The notes beneath the pieces are model-generated. The model saw nothing but the letters and a program-made list of their open reading frames with translations. It had not been told where the DNA came from and made no database searches. A stretch of 64,000 nucleotides of DNA from Streptosporangium album (GTDB lineage Bacteria > Actinomycetota > Actinomycetes > Streptosporangiales > Streptosporangiaceae): assembly GCF_014203795.1 (NCBI RefSeq), contig NZ_JACHJU010000001.1:4464001-4528000 (forward strand), written 5' to 3'. Positions within the stretch are counted from its first letter, which is position 1. Each line of letters begins with the position of its first letter. Position numbers and translations under genes: made by a program. Below are positions 1 to 8,147 of this stretch, one piece after another.

Positions 1-109
1 CGCCCCGGCCGATGGCGAAGTCCACACCCCGCAGGGCCGGCACCTCACGACTGCCGAGGACGCCTCCGCGCTGCTTGAACGTCCTGGTGATCCCGTTTCC
101 CGTGATCAC
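1..109 (-). CDS. Peptide/nickel ABC transporter ATP-binding protein, 5' part only (DppF/OppF type)
   Basis: Only the first 36 residues lie in the window; the gene runs off the left edge. A GTG start at 109 overlaps the stop of the preceding ATPase gene as GTGA, so the two are translationally coupled. The visible part ends in a stretch (VPALRGVDFAIGRG) typical of the segment just before the Walker A loop in DppF/OppF ATPases. As the fifth gene of a binding protein-permease-permease-ATPase operon it is expected to be the second ATPase of the importer. No catalytic motif is visible, so the call rests on this short match and on position. Confidence 0.8.
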   Translation of the reverse strand, partial: MITGNGITRTFKQRGGVLGSREVPALRGVDFAIGRG

Positions 110-1119
110 GCGTACTCCTTCCGTCTCACCGGCGCGGGTGAGTGTTCCAGCGCGTGGCAGGCGGCGGTCCTCCCACCGCGGACGACAGCGGCGGGCTCGG
201 CCGTCTCGCAGACCTCCATGCGCGTGTCGCACCGCTCGCGGAACACGCACCCGGCGACCGGGAGGGTCCCGAGCGTGGGAGGCCGTCCCGGCAGTGCCCG
301 GGCCAGCGAGATGTCACCCGACAGGCGGGGGATCGCCCGGATGAGGCCCCGGGTGTAGGGGTGCGCGGGCGCGCCGATCACCTCGTTGATCGGGCCGTGC
401 TCGACCACGCGCCCGCCGTACATCACGGCGAGGTCGTCGGCGACCTCGGCCACCGCGCCGACGTCGTGGGTGATGATGAGGGTGGTGAGCGACCGCTCCT
501 CGTGGATCTCCCGGATGATCCGCAGGATCGTCGCCTGCGTGATCATGTCGAGGGCCGTGGTCGGTTCGTCGAGGACGACCACCTTGGCGTTGAGGGCCAG
601 TGCGAGCATGATGCCCACCCGCTGGCGCATGCCCCCCGACAGCTCGTGCTGGTGGGAGTCGAGCACGCGGGCGCCGTCCATGCCCATCCGGGCCAGCAGG
701 TCCTTCGCGTCGCGTACGAGAGCCCGCAGGTCGGCCACGTCGTGCGATCGGCCGAGGTCGAGGAGCTGCTTGCCGATGCTCTTGAGCGGGTTGAGCGAGT
801 TCTGCGCGGCCTGGAAGACGTATCCGACCTGCCGTCCGCGGGCCCGCCGGAGGTCCTCGCCGCCGAGCGTCAGGACGTCCCCCAGGCCGTCGATCTCGAC
901 GCTGCCCTTCGCGATCCTGCCCGGCGGCTGGACGGCGTTGAGCAGGGAGAGCGCCAGCGTGGACTTGCCGGAGCCGGACTCGCCGACGATGCCGGTGATC
1001 GTCCCGGGGGTGAGGGTCAGGTCGACGCCGGAGACGGCGGGCAGCTCGCCCGCCGGGGTCTTGTAGACGACGGTGAGGTCGCGGATGCGCACGCCGGGTG
1101 CCGTGGAGTCGGTGGTCAT
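106..1119 (-). CDS. Peptide/nickel ABC transporter ATP-binding protein (DppD/OppD type)
   Basis: The 337-residue product is a complete cytoplasmic ABC ATPase. Walker A (GESGSGKS) is at about residues 46-53, the Q-loop at 102-103, the signature LSGGMRQR at 160-167, Walker B VVVLDEP at 180-186 and the switch histidine at 218. The C-terminal extension has the HPYTRGL motif and the cysteine cluster of the oligo_HPY family, which marks peptide/nickel importers. The start has a GGAGG site and lies 4 nt after the upstream permease stop; the 3' end overlaps the next ATPase gene. It would energise uptake together with the permeases at 1124-3117. The substrate (di/oligopeptide, nickel or other) cannot be told from sequence. 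Confidence 0.93.
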   Translation of the reverse strand: MTTDSTAPGVRIRDLTVVYKTPAGELPAVSGVDLTLTPGTITGIVGESGSGKSTLALSLLNAVQPPGRIAKGSVEIDGLGDVLTLGGEDLRRARGRQVGYVFQAAQNSLNPLKSIGKQLLDLGRSHDVADLRALVRDAKDLLARMGMDGARVLDSHQHELSGGMRQRVGIMLALALNAKVVVLDEPTTALDMITQATILRIIREIHEERSLTTLIITHDVGAVAEVADDLAVMYGGRVVEHGPINEVIGAPAHPYTRGLIRAIPRLSGDISLARALPGRPPTLGTLPVAGCVFRERCDTRMEVCETAEPAAVVRGGRTAACHALEHSPAPVRRKEYA

Positions 1120-1123
1120 CTGG

Positions 1124-2053
1124 TTATTCCTCCCGCAGCCGGGGGTTGAAGATCTCGTCCATCGCGTCGATGAGGAGCACGATGCCCAGCGTCAGCAGCA
1201 GGATCGCGATCAGCGGGGCCAGCAGATACGGCAGCGCGGCGGGGGTCGTGAGCGCCCCGCCGTTGAAGACCGCGAAGTTCAGCATCACGCCCCAGTTGTT
1301 GGCGTCGAACGGCAGGACGCCCAGGAAGAACAGGCCCACCTGCGCGTAGACGGCCCCGGTCACGGCGATGAGCATGTTCATCGCGATGTAGGGCGCCATC
1401 CCGGGCAGCAGCTCACGCCCGATGATGTGGGTCGTCGGCAGGCCCAGCCCCCTGGCGGCCTCGATGAACCCCCGCTCCCGCAGGGAGAGCGTCTGGGACC
1501 GTACGGCACGCGCCACCCCGCCCCAGCCGAGGAGCCCGAGCACGAGCCCCATCTCCAGGGGGCTCGTGAATTTCCACACGGTGGAGAGCACGAGCAGCAG
1601 CGGCAGACCGGGGATGGCCAGGTTCATGTCGGTGATCCGCATGAGCAGCGTGTCCCACCGTCCGCGCCGGAATCCGGAGAACAGCCCGATGGCGGTGCCC
1701 AGGGCCACCGTGATGACCGCGGTGGCGAGGCCGGTGAGCAGGACGTACCGCGCGCCGGTGATGACGAGCGCGAGCACGTCGGTGCCCTCGAAATCCGTGC
1801 CGAGGGGGTGCGCCCAGCTCGGGGGCGCGTAGAGGGCGCCGTTGTCCCGGGGCAGGTGCGCGGGGTAGAGAAGGGGGCCGAAGGCCCCCATGACGGCGAA
1901 CAGGGCGATGATGGCGACGCCGGCCATCCGGCTCGGCTTGCGGCGCATCACCCGCCACACGCCGCGCCAGAAGTTGCGCCGCAGCGTCGCGCGCGTGGTC
2001 CCGGCGGCGGTCCGGGGGACCACCGCCTCTCCGGGGCCGGCGATCACGGTCAT
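1124..2053 (-). CDS. Peptide/nickel ABC transporter permease (DppC type)
   Basis: The 309-residue integral membrane protein has the DppC layout: an N-terminal cytoplasmic segment, a first membrane helix around residues 42-60, a long external loop and five further helices. The EAA-loop that contacts the ATPase is visible as EAARGLGLPTTHIIGRELLPG-like sequence in the middle of the protein. Its ATG overlaps the stop of the upstream DppB-type gene as ATGA, with a GGAGG-like site inside that gene. It would pair with the 2050-3117 product to form the channel. Confidence 0.92.
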   Translation of the reverse strand: MTVIAGPGEAVVPRTAAGTTRATLRRNFWRGVWRVMRRKPSRMAGVAIIALFAVMGAFGPLLYPAHLPRDNGALYAPPSWAHPLGTDFEGTDVLALVITGARYVLLTGLATAVITVALGTAIGLFSGFRRGRWDTLLMRITDMNLAIPGLPLLLVLSTVWKFTSPLEMGLVLGLLGWGGVARAVRSQTLSLRERGFIEAARGLGLPTTHIIGRELLPGMAPYIAMNMLIAVTGAVYAQVGLFFLGVLPFDANNWGVMLNFAVFNGGALTTPAALPYLLAPLIAILLLTLGIVLLIDAMDEIFNPRLREE

Positions 2054-3117
2054 GCCGATCCTCCACTTCTGACCCGCGGGTCGATCGCGGTGTAGAGCAG
2101 GTCGGCGGCGATGTTGGCCACGACGATGCCCACGGTGATCACCAGGAACGTGCCGCCCATCAGTGCGTAGTCGCGGGTGCTGATGCTGTTGACGAGCAGC
2201 AGCCCGAGCCCCGGATAGTTGAAGATCTCCTCGATGAAGATCGATCCGCCGAAGAGCATGCCGATCGACAGGGCGAGGACCGTGAACAGCGGGAGGATCG
2301 CGTTGCGGGCCAGGTAGCGGAAGACGACGCCGCGCCTGAGCCCGCGGAGTTCGGCCGCGAGGATGAAGTCGTCACCGAGTACGGCGACCACGTTCGACTT
2401 CATCGCCAGGATCCACCCGCCGTAGCTCGCCAGCGTGTACGTCACGACCGGCAGCACGGCGTGGTGCACCAGCGAACCGACGTATCCCGCGTTGAGGCCG
2501 GGAACGGCCTCGATCTCCACCGGGCCGCCGGACGGCATGATCGGCCACAGCGTCGCGAAGATCGCTGTTAGCAGGAGCCCGATGACGTACACCGGGACGC
2601 CGTGGAGCAGCGAACCGGACAGGGCGAGCGCGTCGCCCAGCTTCCCCGACCGTTTGATCGCCGCGTAGACGCCCATGACGACGCCGAGCAGGAAGCTCAG
2701 CAGGGTGCCCGCCAGGACGGGGAGCACGGTCCACCGGGCCGCCGCGCCGATCAGCGTCGTCACCGGGACACCAGGCGTGCTGAGCGACTGCCCGAGGTCG
2801 AGGTGGAGCAGCGAGCCCATGTATCCGACGTACTGCTCCCACAGGCTGCCGGTCGGCAGGAAGCCGTACAGCACGGCCGCGGCCCGTTCGGCCTGCTCGG
2901 GCGACATGCCCTTCTGAATCAGGCTCTCGTACTGCCCGGCGACGGGGTCGCCGGGGATCTCCCGGATGATGACGAAGCTGATCGTGGCGACGACCCAGAT
3001 CATGACCAGGCCGCGGACCAGGTGGCCCGCCACCCGCCGGGTGACCGCGCCTCCCGGAAGGCGGCGCCTACGGGCGACCGCGCCTCCCGGGGGACGGCTT
3101 CTGATCGCAAGGGTCAT
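2050..3117 (-). CDS. Peptide/nickel ABC transporter permease (DppB type)
   Basis: The product is about 355 residues. I chose the ATG at 3117, which overlaps the binding-protein stop as ATGA and has an AGGAGG site 5 nt upstream; an open frame continues 12 codons further but within that gene. The protein has a basic N-terminus, one membrane helix, a large extracellular loop with the family-typical PGDPVAG motif, and five more helices. The EAA loop reads AAELRGLRRGVVFRYLARN. It is the first permease gene of the operon. Confidence 0.92.
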   Translation of the reverse strand: MTLAIRSRPPGGAVARRRRLPGGAVTRRVAGHLVRGLVMIWVVATISFVIIREIPGDPVAGQYESLIQKGMSPEQAERAAAVLYGFLPTGSLWEQYVGYMGSLLHLDLGQSLSTPGVPVTTLIGAAARWTVLPVLAGTLLSFLLGVVMGVYAAIKRSGKLGDALALSGSLLHGVPVYVIGLLLTAIFATLWPIMPSGGPVEIEAVPGLNAGYVGSLVHHAVLPVVTYTLASYGGWILAMKSNVVAVLGDDFILAAELRGLRRGVVFRYLARNAILPLFTVLALSIGMLFGGSIFIEEIFNYPGLGLLLVNSISTRDYALMGGTFLVITVGIVVANIAADLLYTAIDPRVRSGGSA

Positions 3118-4922
3118 GCCTGCCTCCTTTTGATCATTCCGAGCTGCATCCACACGCCGGACGACAGTCGTAGCGCTTCACTGTCGTCCGGGGGGAAGGC
3201 CGTGTACCGGGAGGTGTTCACGAACTGGGCGTTGACGTAGTCCCAGAGCTGGATGACCGGGAGCTGCTCGTTCGCGACCTTGGCGAGAGTGCCGACGATC
3301 CGCTTCTGCTCGTCCGGCGAGGCGTAGTTGAGCCTGGCGGTCAGCTCGCCGGGGTTGATCCGGCCCATGCCGGCGACCTCGGCGGTCTCGGGGCCGCCCA
3401 TCCAGTTGCCCTGGGTGCCCGGCGCCACGTGCTTCAGCCGGCCGCCGAACATCTGCCAGCCGTTCGCCTGTCCGAACAGGCGCTGGTAGATGTTGTACGG
3501 TGCCGGTCCGAGGCCCATCAGCCAGAACCCGATCCCATACTTGCCCGCCGCGAGGTCACCCAGGTAGAGGGTGTAGTCGGCCGCGGTGATCACCTTCGCG
3601 TCGATCCCGTGGTCGTTGAGCTGGCTGCTGATCGACTGGGCCGCCGAGACCCAGTCGGAGAACGACGCGGGCACGTGGATCTCGACCTTCCACGGCGTCC
3701 CGTCCGGCATGGCCCACATGCCGCCCCGCCGCGTCATGCCCGCGGCCTTCAGCTCCGCCGCGGCTTTCGCCGGGTCGAGCCCGTAGGGGGCGAGGCTGTC
3801 GAACCCCTCGCCCAGCCAGGCCTTCGCCGCCTTGGCGTGAATGCCCGACGTGGTCGCCGCCGGGGTGCCACCCTCCGGTGAGGCGACCTTCGTGACCTGG
3901 CGGCGGTCGATCAGATAGGCCAGCGCCCGCCGCACGTGCACGTTGTCGTACGGCTTGCGCGCCTGGTTGAACGCCAGCGACGTGACCACGGGCGAGTAGC
4001 CCCTGACGATCCGGCTGCCACCGGTCTGGCGGATACGGTCCATGACGGCGGTGGGCACCGAGGTGAACGGCGCGTTGTCGAGCTTCCCGGCGATCAGGTA
4101 GTTCCAGATCTGCTCGTTGCTGGTGTAGTTGAGGATCTTGACCTTGTCCGGTACGACGGCGGCGCTGTCGTAGAAGTAGGGGTTCCTCTTCAGGAGCGCC
4201 GCGCCCGGATTCACCCGCTCCAGCACGAACGGCCCGGCGGAGACGTCCTGTGGCGGCCGGAAGGCGATGACCTTGTCGGCCATCCCGGTGATCACGGACT
4301 TCGCGCGCTCGGAGGCGGAGCCGTCCGCCCCCTGTGCGATCTTGAGTGTCTTCCAGAAGTCAGGAGGCAGCAGCGGGCCGAAGACATGGGCGGGCACGAC
4401 CACGGTGGACAGCAGGTTGTTGAGGAACATCTCGCTGTGGTTCGCACCCTGCGTGACCTTGATGGTCTTCTCGTCGAGAACCTGGATCTTGGCCGCCGCG
4501 CCCGCCGCCTTCGGGTCGAGCGCGTACGCCGTACCCCCCTGGCTGTAGGCGAGCCCGATCGACACTCGAATGTCCTCGCTGGTCACCGGCTTGCCATCCG
4601 ACCACTTCGCGTTCGGCTGCAGGCGGATGACGACCGCTGACCCGTCAGGGGCGACCGTCCAACTTCTGGCGATCGCCGGATAGAACTGGTTGGGATCGGT
4701 TGGGTCGTTCTTGGGCCAGGCCAGCGCCATCCCGTTGTAGCCGTTGAAAACCGATCCCACGGGGTTGAACGGGTTGGTCGGCGCGCTGGCGTTGATCTGC
4801 TTGGTGCCGTCGATCGTGGTGTAGACGCCGCCCGATTGGGCGGTCTCCGTCTTCCCGGTGGTGCCGCATGCCGTGGCGGTCACGAGTGATGCCAGGGCCA
4901 TGATCGCCGTGAGTCGCTTCAT
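3114..4922 (-). CDS. Extracellular substrate-binding lipoprotein, family 5 (DppA/OppA type)
   Basis: The 602-residue product captures the substrate outside the cell for the adjacent permeases. The ATG at 4922 is chosen because AAGGAG lies 6 nt upstream and it gives a classical signal peptide (MKRLTAIMALASLVTATACG) with the lipidated cysteine at residue 19. The following sequence has the SBP_bac_5 features: a TVAPDGSAVVIRLQPNAKWSDG-like beta segment, DVRVS-like motif (DIRVSIGLAY) and a C-terminal closing lobe. It is the first gene of the operon. Immediately upstream lies a decayed IS605 element, so its messenger probably carries a long leader. Confidence 0.92.
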   Translation of the reverse strand: MKRLTAIMALASLVTATACGTTGKTETAQSGGVYTTIDGTKQINASAPTNPFNPVGSVFNGYNGMALAWPKNDPTDPNQFYPAIARSWTVAPDGSAVVIRLQPNAKWSDGKPVTSEDIRVSIGLAYSQGGTAYALDPKAAGAAAKIQVLDEKTIKVTQGANHSEMFLNNLLSTVVVPAHVFGPLLPPDFWKTLKIAQGADGSASERAKSVITGMADKVIAFRPPQDVSAGPFVLERVNPGAALLKRNPYFYDSAAVVPDKVKILNYTSNEQIWNYLIAGKLDNAPFTSVPTAVMDRIRQTGGSRIVRGYSPVVTSLAFNQARKPYDNVHVRRALAYLIDRRQVTKVASPEGGTPAATTSGIHAKAAKAWLGEGFDSLAPYGLDPAKAAAELKAAGMTRRGGMWAMPDGTPWKVEIHVPASFSDWVSAAQSISSQLNDHGIDAKVITAADYTLYLGDLAAGKYGIGFWLMGLGPAPYNIYQRLFGQANGWQMFGGRLKHVAPGTQGNWMGGPETAEVAGMGRINPGELTARLNYASPDEQKRIVGTLAKVANEQLPVIQLWDYVNAQFVNTSRYTAFPPDDSEALRLSSGVWMQLGMIKRRQA

Positions 4923-4942
4923 CGAATCTCCTTGAGCGTGGA

Positions 4943-5270
4943 GACCCCGGGCTTCAGCCCTGGGAAGGAAACGCGGCACAGCGCCGCCGGGTGCACGCCC
5001 GGATCGGTGACCGGCGCCGTGACCATCTGCACCGGCTCACCACCTCGATCGTCCGGGAATGGGTGTGCGCCTGCGGCGCGACCCGTGATCGGGACGTGAA
5101 CGCGGCGAAGAACATCCTCGCCGCCGGGCCGGCGGAGAGGTGAAACGCCTGTGAAGCCGGTGTAAGACCTCAAGGGAGAGTCCTCCTGGCGGGCGACTGG
5201 CGGTGAAGCAGGAAATCCGACCTGTGAGGGTGGGAATCCCCCGGCTTCAGCCGTGGGGAGGAAGTCAAAG
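4943..5270 (+). mobile_element. Decayed IS200/IS605-type element with both ends and a TnpB remnant
   Basis: The stretch is bounded by two similar hairpin-forming sequences: CCCCGGGCTTCAGCCCTGGG near 4945-4964 and CCCCGGCTTCAGCCGTGGGG near 5239-5258. Such sequences are typical of the ends of actinomycete IS605-family elements and of the 3' end of TnpB guide RNAs. Between them is a C-terminal fragment of TnpB on the plus strand. No TnpA transposase is present and most of TnpB is gone, so the element cannot move by itself. It sits between the promoter and the first gene of the ABC operon. Confidence 0.75.
4982..5143 (+). pseudogene. tnpB: TnpB (IS605 OrfB) C-terminal remnant
   Basis: The 53 codons before the TGA at 5141 read as two TnpB pieces joined together. 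The first (RRVHARIGDRRRDHLHRLTT) matches the helix that precedes the RuvC II region; the second (CACGATRDRDVNAAKNILAAG) is the second half of the zinc finger and the RuvC III motif with the DRDxNAAKNI signature. The roughly 60 or more residues normally lying between them are missing, as is everything upstream. Family assignment is from recognisable motifs; loss of function is certain from the deletions. Confidence 0.85.
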
Positions 5271-5296
5271 GCTTCTCCTGGTCCCCGATTGCCTGG

Positions 5297-5326
5297 ACGA
5301 TACGTGCCACTTAGCGGCGTAGTCAA
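5297..5326 (-). promoter_or_regulatory. Probable promoter of the ABC importer operon
   Basis: On the minus strand there is TTGACT (5326-5321), an 18-bp spacer and TATCGT (5302-5297), a good match to housekeeping sigma promoters of actinomycetes. It lies in an unusually AT-rich patch (T-run at 5327-5333). A second TTGACT occurs at 5348-5343. Transcription from here would cross the IS605 remnant in antisense before reaching the binding-protein start, giving a leader of about 370 nt. Prediction from sequence only. Confidence 0.5.
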
Positions 5327-5393
5327 TTTTTTTCACGTAAAGAGTCAACGGTGGAGTTATTCTTTACCAACCCTTCTACCTGCGGAAACGTAA

Positions 5394-5420
5394 AAACGGG
5401 TGCCCATGGGGCACCCGTTT
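5394..5420 (-). terminator. Rho-independent terminator after the LysE gene
   Basis: There are perfect 12-bp arms (5394-5405 and 5409-5420) with a 3-nt loop. Read on the minus strand the hairpin ends in TTTTT, which fits an intrinsic terminator for the lysE-type gene that stops at 5438. It also separates that gene from the ABC operon promoter. Confidence 0.8.
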
Positions 5421-5437
5421 CGATCGGCTGGAGGCGG

Positions 5438-6082
5438 TTATGCCTTGGCTGCGGCGCTCTCACCGGTGAACGCGGCCACGGCGCCCAGACCGAGGTAGAC
5501 CATGCCGCTGGTGACGTCCAGGCGGCGGCGGGCGCGGGCGGAGCGGCGCAGCCGGCCGGCCATGGCCGAGGCGAGCAGCGCGAAGGCGCCGTCGCTGGCC
5601 ATGCCGAGCGCGATCCAGACCATGCCCAGCAGCAGGATCTGCGGGGCGATCGGGCCCCGGGAAGGGTCGGTGAAGTGCGGCAGGAAGGCCAGGAAGAAGA
5701 TCGCGGTCTTCGGGTTGAGCACGTTGACCACGAAGCCCTCCCAGAACATCCGGGACCGGGTCGCGACCACCGGCTCGGCGACCTCGGTGTCGTCCGGGCG
5801 GGCCATCAGCTTCCGGACGCCCAGCCAGATCAGGTAGGCCGCGCCCGCGTACTTGACCACGGCGAACGCGGTCGCCGAGGCGGCCAGCAGGGCGCTGACG
5901 CCGAGGGCGGCGGCGGCCACGTGGACCATGGAGCCGAGGTGGATGCCCAGCACGGACACCAGCCCGGCGCCGCGGCCCTGGGCGACGCTGCGGGTCACGA
6001 TGTAGAGCACCGCGGGGCCCGGTACGAGCAGCAGGGCGAGCGTCGCGGCGGCGAACAGGGCAAGTGTCGTCAGATCCGGCAT
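5438..6082 (-). CDS. LysE/RhtB-family amino-acid exporter
   Basis: The 214-residue protein has about six hydrophobic segments and the family signature near residues 20-45 (VPGPAVLYIVTRSVAQGRGA). LysE/RhtB proteins export amino acids or related small metabolites with the ion gradient. The C-terminal end (SGMVYLGLGAVAAFTGES) is closely similar to that of the partial gene at the right edge of this window. It is followed by a strong terminator and preceded by a LysR-type gene on the same strand, which may control it. The substrate is not evident. Confidence 0.88.
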   Translation of the reverse strand: MPDLTTLALFAAATLALLLVPGPAVLYIVTRSVAQGRGAGLVSVLGIHLGSMVHVAAAALGVSALLAASATAFAVVKYAGAAYLIWLGVRKLMARPDDTEVAEPVVATRSRMFWEGFVVNVLNPKTAIFFLAFLPHFTDPSRGPIAPQILLLGMVWIALGMASDGAFALLASAMAGRLRRSARARRRLDVTSGMVYLGLGAVAAFTGESAAAKA

Positions 6083-6198
6083 GTCAGGATCGTAGGCTCA
6101 CCCGACCTCTGCCTGCTCCGGGTTTTCCGTGCGGACCCTTCGGGGGCACCCGCAGGGGAGCGCGGAGATCGGCACGGCGTCGGCGGAGCAGGGGCCGC

Positions 6199-7065
6199 CT
6201 ACGGGTGGATCGCCGAGGTCAGGGCGGTCAGCAGGGCGGTGGCCGCCGGGGGGACGGGGGGCCCGCCGTAGGTGGCGGCGCAGACCTGGCGGATCGAGCC
6301 GGGCAGTTCGACCACGTTGACCTCCGGGTGGCGGTGCGCCCGCAGGGCGAGGCCGGGCAGGGTCGTCACGCCGATCCCCGCCGCCACCAGGGACTGGACG
6401 GCGACGATGTCGTCGCTGGTGAAGCAGATCTCCGGCTCGAATCCGGCCCGGGCGCACAGGTCGAGCAGGTGGCTCCGGCACCGGTCGCAGCCCCCGATCC
6501 AGCGGCTGTCGCGGTGTGACGCGAGGGTGCCGGCCCGGCCGGAGGTGACCAGGTAGCTGGGGTCGTCCATCAGGTGAAGCAGCCGGATGCCGTCGTCCTC
6601 CGGCTCCGTGTCGTCGTAACGGAAGACGACGGCCACGTCCACGTAGCCGGCGCGGAGCATGCGCAGGGCCTCGGGCGGTTCGGTCTCGGTCAGGCGCAGC
6701 TCCAGGCCGGGGTGGTCCCTGGCGAGCAGGGCGGCGGCCTCCGGAACGAACGTGCTCAGGGCCGAGGGGAAGGCGGCCAGCCGGGCCCGGCCCGCGCGCA
6801 GCCCCACGTGCGCGGAGAGCTCGGCGGAGGCGGAGTCGATGCGCCCGACGATCTCGGTGGCCCGTTCGGCCAGCATCCGGCCCGCCTCGGTGAGCCGGAT
6901 GCCCCGGCCCACCCGCTGGATCAGCTTGGCCCCGGTCTCGGCCTCAAGCTTGGCCAGGTGGTGGCTGACCGAGGGCTGGGAGTAGTGCAGCTCCCTGGCC
7001 GCCGCGGTGACCGATCCGTGCCGGGCGACGGCGGCGAGCACGCGGAGCCGTACGACATCGAGCAT
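6199..7065 (-). CDS. LysR-family transcriptional regulator
   Basis: The 288-residue protein begins with a winged helix-turn-helix (residues about 3-62; VTAAARELHYSQPSVSHHL is the recognition region) followed by the LysR substrate-binding fold. The ATG at 7065 faces the divergent cupin gene across 74 bp, the usual arrangement for a LysR regulator and its target. It may also act on the LysE-type exporter downstream on the same strand. The effector is unknown. Confidence 0.9.
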   Translation of the reverse strand: MLDVVRLRVLAAVARHGSVTAAARELHYSQPSVSHHLAKLEAETGAKLIQRVGRGIRLTEAGRMLAERATEIVGRIDSASAELSAHVGLRAGRARLAAFPSALSTFVPEAAALLARDHPGLELRLTETEPPEALRMLRAGYVDVAVVFRYDDTEPEDDGIRLLHLMDDPSYLVTSGRAGTLASHRDSRWIGGCDRCRSHLLDLCARAGFEPEICFTSDDIVAVQSLVAAGIGVTTLPGLALRAHRHPEVNVVELPGSIRQVCAATYGGPPVPPAATALLTALTSAIHP

Positions 7066-7139
7066 GTATCAAGGTTATCTATGAATAAGCGGGAGGATAG
7101 GCATTAGACGTTATGGATGGTCCGGCGCACCCTTGACAT

Positions 7140-7664
7140 ATGGAAACCATGTCACTCACCCGCCCCGGTCTGGCGGAACTGGTCACGGGGGTCCGGGAGC
7201 TGACCGGCCGGTCCGCCACTCCGAGGACGACGGCCTTCGCCGTGGCCGATCTGCTGCGTGCGCGGCTTCCCTCTCCGGCGATCCTCACCGGGGAGGAACG
7301 CCTCGGAGACCCCGCCCACTACGTCGGCCACACCCTCCACACCGAGGCGGCCTTCTCGATCCTCGCCGTGGTCTGGCGGCCCGGCCAGGAGACCGTGATC
7401 CACGACCACATCGCGTGGTGCGCGTTCGGGGTCCTGCAGGGGGTCGAGTACGAGACGCTCTACCGCCTCGACGGCGACCACCTTACGGAGATCGGCCGGA
7501 CGGCCGGCCAGGTGGGGGAGGTCAGCGGCTTCGCCCCACCCGGAGACATCCACCGGGTGCGCAACATCGGCGACGGCACGGCGATCTCCCTGCACATCTA
7601 CGGCGCCGACCTCGGCGCCGCTCCGAGCAGCGTCCGCCGCGTCTACGACCTGCCCGTCCGCTGA
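7140..7664 (+). CDS. Cysteine dioxygenase-family cupin
   Basis: The 174-residue product belongs to the cysteine dioxygenase type I family, iron cupins that oxidise cysteine or a related thiol to the sulfinate. The metal ligands are visible as H88-x-H90 (VIHDHIAWCAFGVLQG) and H138 (PPGDIHRV). C94 and Y154 (HIYGAD) fall where the Cys-Tyr cofactor of mammalian-type enzymes would be, though bacterial homologues often lack the cross-link. It is divergent from a LysR gene. The site upstream lacks a clear Shine-Dalgarno sequence and an alternative ATG follows three codons later. Substrate could be cysteine, 3-mercaptopropionate or another thiol. Confidence 0.82.
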   Translation: METMSLTRPGLAELVTGVRELTGRSATPRTTAFAVADLLRARLPSPAILTGEERLGDPAHYVGHTLHTEAAFSILAVVWRPGQETVIHDHIAWCAFGVLQGVEYETLYRLDGDHLTEIGRTAGQVGEVSGFAPPGDIHRVRNIGDGTAISLHIYGADLGAAPSSVRRVYDLPVR

Positions 7665-7681
7665 GCTTCGGGCCCGGCCGG

Positions 7682-7930
7682 TCAGCGGTCAGCCGGCAGG
7701 ATGTGAAATGCGGTGAGCCCGTGGGTCAGGGGCTCGATCGCCCGGAAGTCGCGCTGGTCGAGAGTGAGGATGCGGTTGGTCCTGTACCGGTCCGCAAGGA
7801 CCACGCCCACCGCGTCCGCCAGGTCCAGTCGCAGTCCTTCGTGCTCGACGATCTCCGCGGCGCTGCGGTGCTCGGGCTGTGCTCTGTCGAACGCGGCGTA
7901 AAGAGCGGAGGTGTCGGCGACGATTATCAA
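7682..7930 (-). CDS. Shortened PIN-domain (VapC-like) protein
   Basis: The 82-residue product starts with the PIN signature (IIVADTSALYAAFDR, first acidic residue D6) and ends with the later PIN motifs (ADAVGVVLADRY, then ILTLDQRDFRAI). The middle of a normal 125-140-residue VapC, including the conserved Glu region, is absent, as if about 45-50 codons were deleted in frame. The start is a TTG whose last bases overlap the stop of the upstream antitoxin-like frame (TTGA). A working ribonuclease toxin is doubtful; a deletion relic is more likely. Confidence 0.6.
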   Translation of the reverse strand: MIIVADTSALYAAFDRAQPEHRSAAEIVEHEGLRLDLADAVGVVLADRYRTNRILTLDQRDFRAIEPLTHGLTAFHILPADR

Positions 7931-8091
7931 CGCCGCGCCGCCCGCTCTTTGATGTGTTCGTACAGGACGTCGTCCATGGCTTCGGCGGTCAGTGGGCGTC
8001 CGCTGTCGAAGACGGGCAGTGTCCGGGCCTTCCTGGGGCGCGGCGAGTCACGGCACGGCAGGTCGCTCCCGTACGGCAGGGCCCCGACCAC
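7927..8091 (-). CDS. Short VapB-like antitoxin remnant
   Basis: A 54-codon frame with a GTG start at 8091 ends at the TGA that overlaps the PIN gene. Its C-terminal half (RTLPVFDSGRPLTAEAMDDV) looks like the toxin-binding tail of VapB-type antitoxins that pair with PIN toxins. No ribbon-helix-helix or AbrB DNA-binding domain is visible upstream before the pspA stop at 8148. Position and the overlap support a toxin-antitoxin relic. The start is uncertain. Confidence 0.45.
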   Translation of the reverse strand: MVGALPYGSDLPCRDSPRPRKARTLPVFDSGRPLTAEAMDDVLYEHIKERAARR

Positions 8092-8147
8092 GCGGCGCCC
8101 GCCGTACGCCTGGAACCCGTGTCCCGGGCGGGCCCGGAACCACCGGA

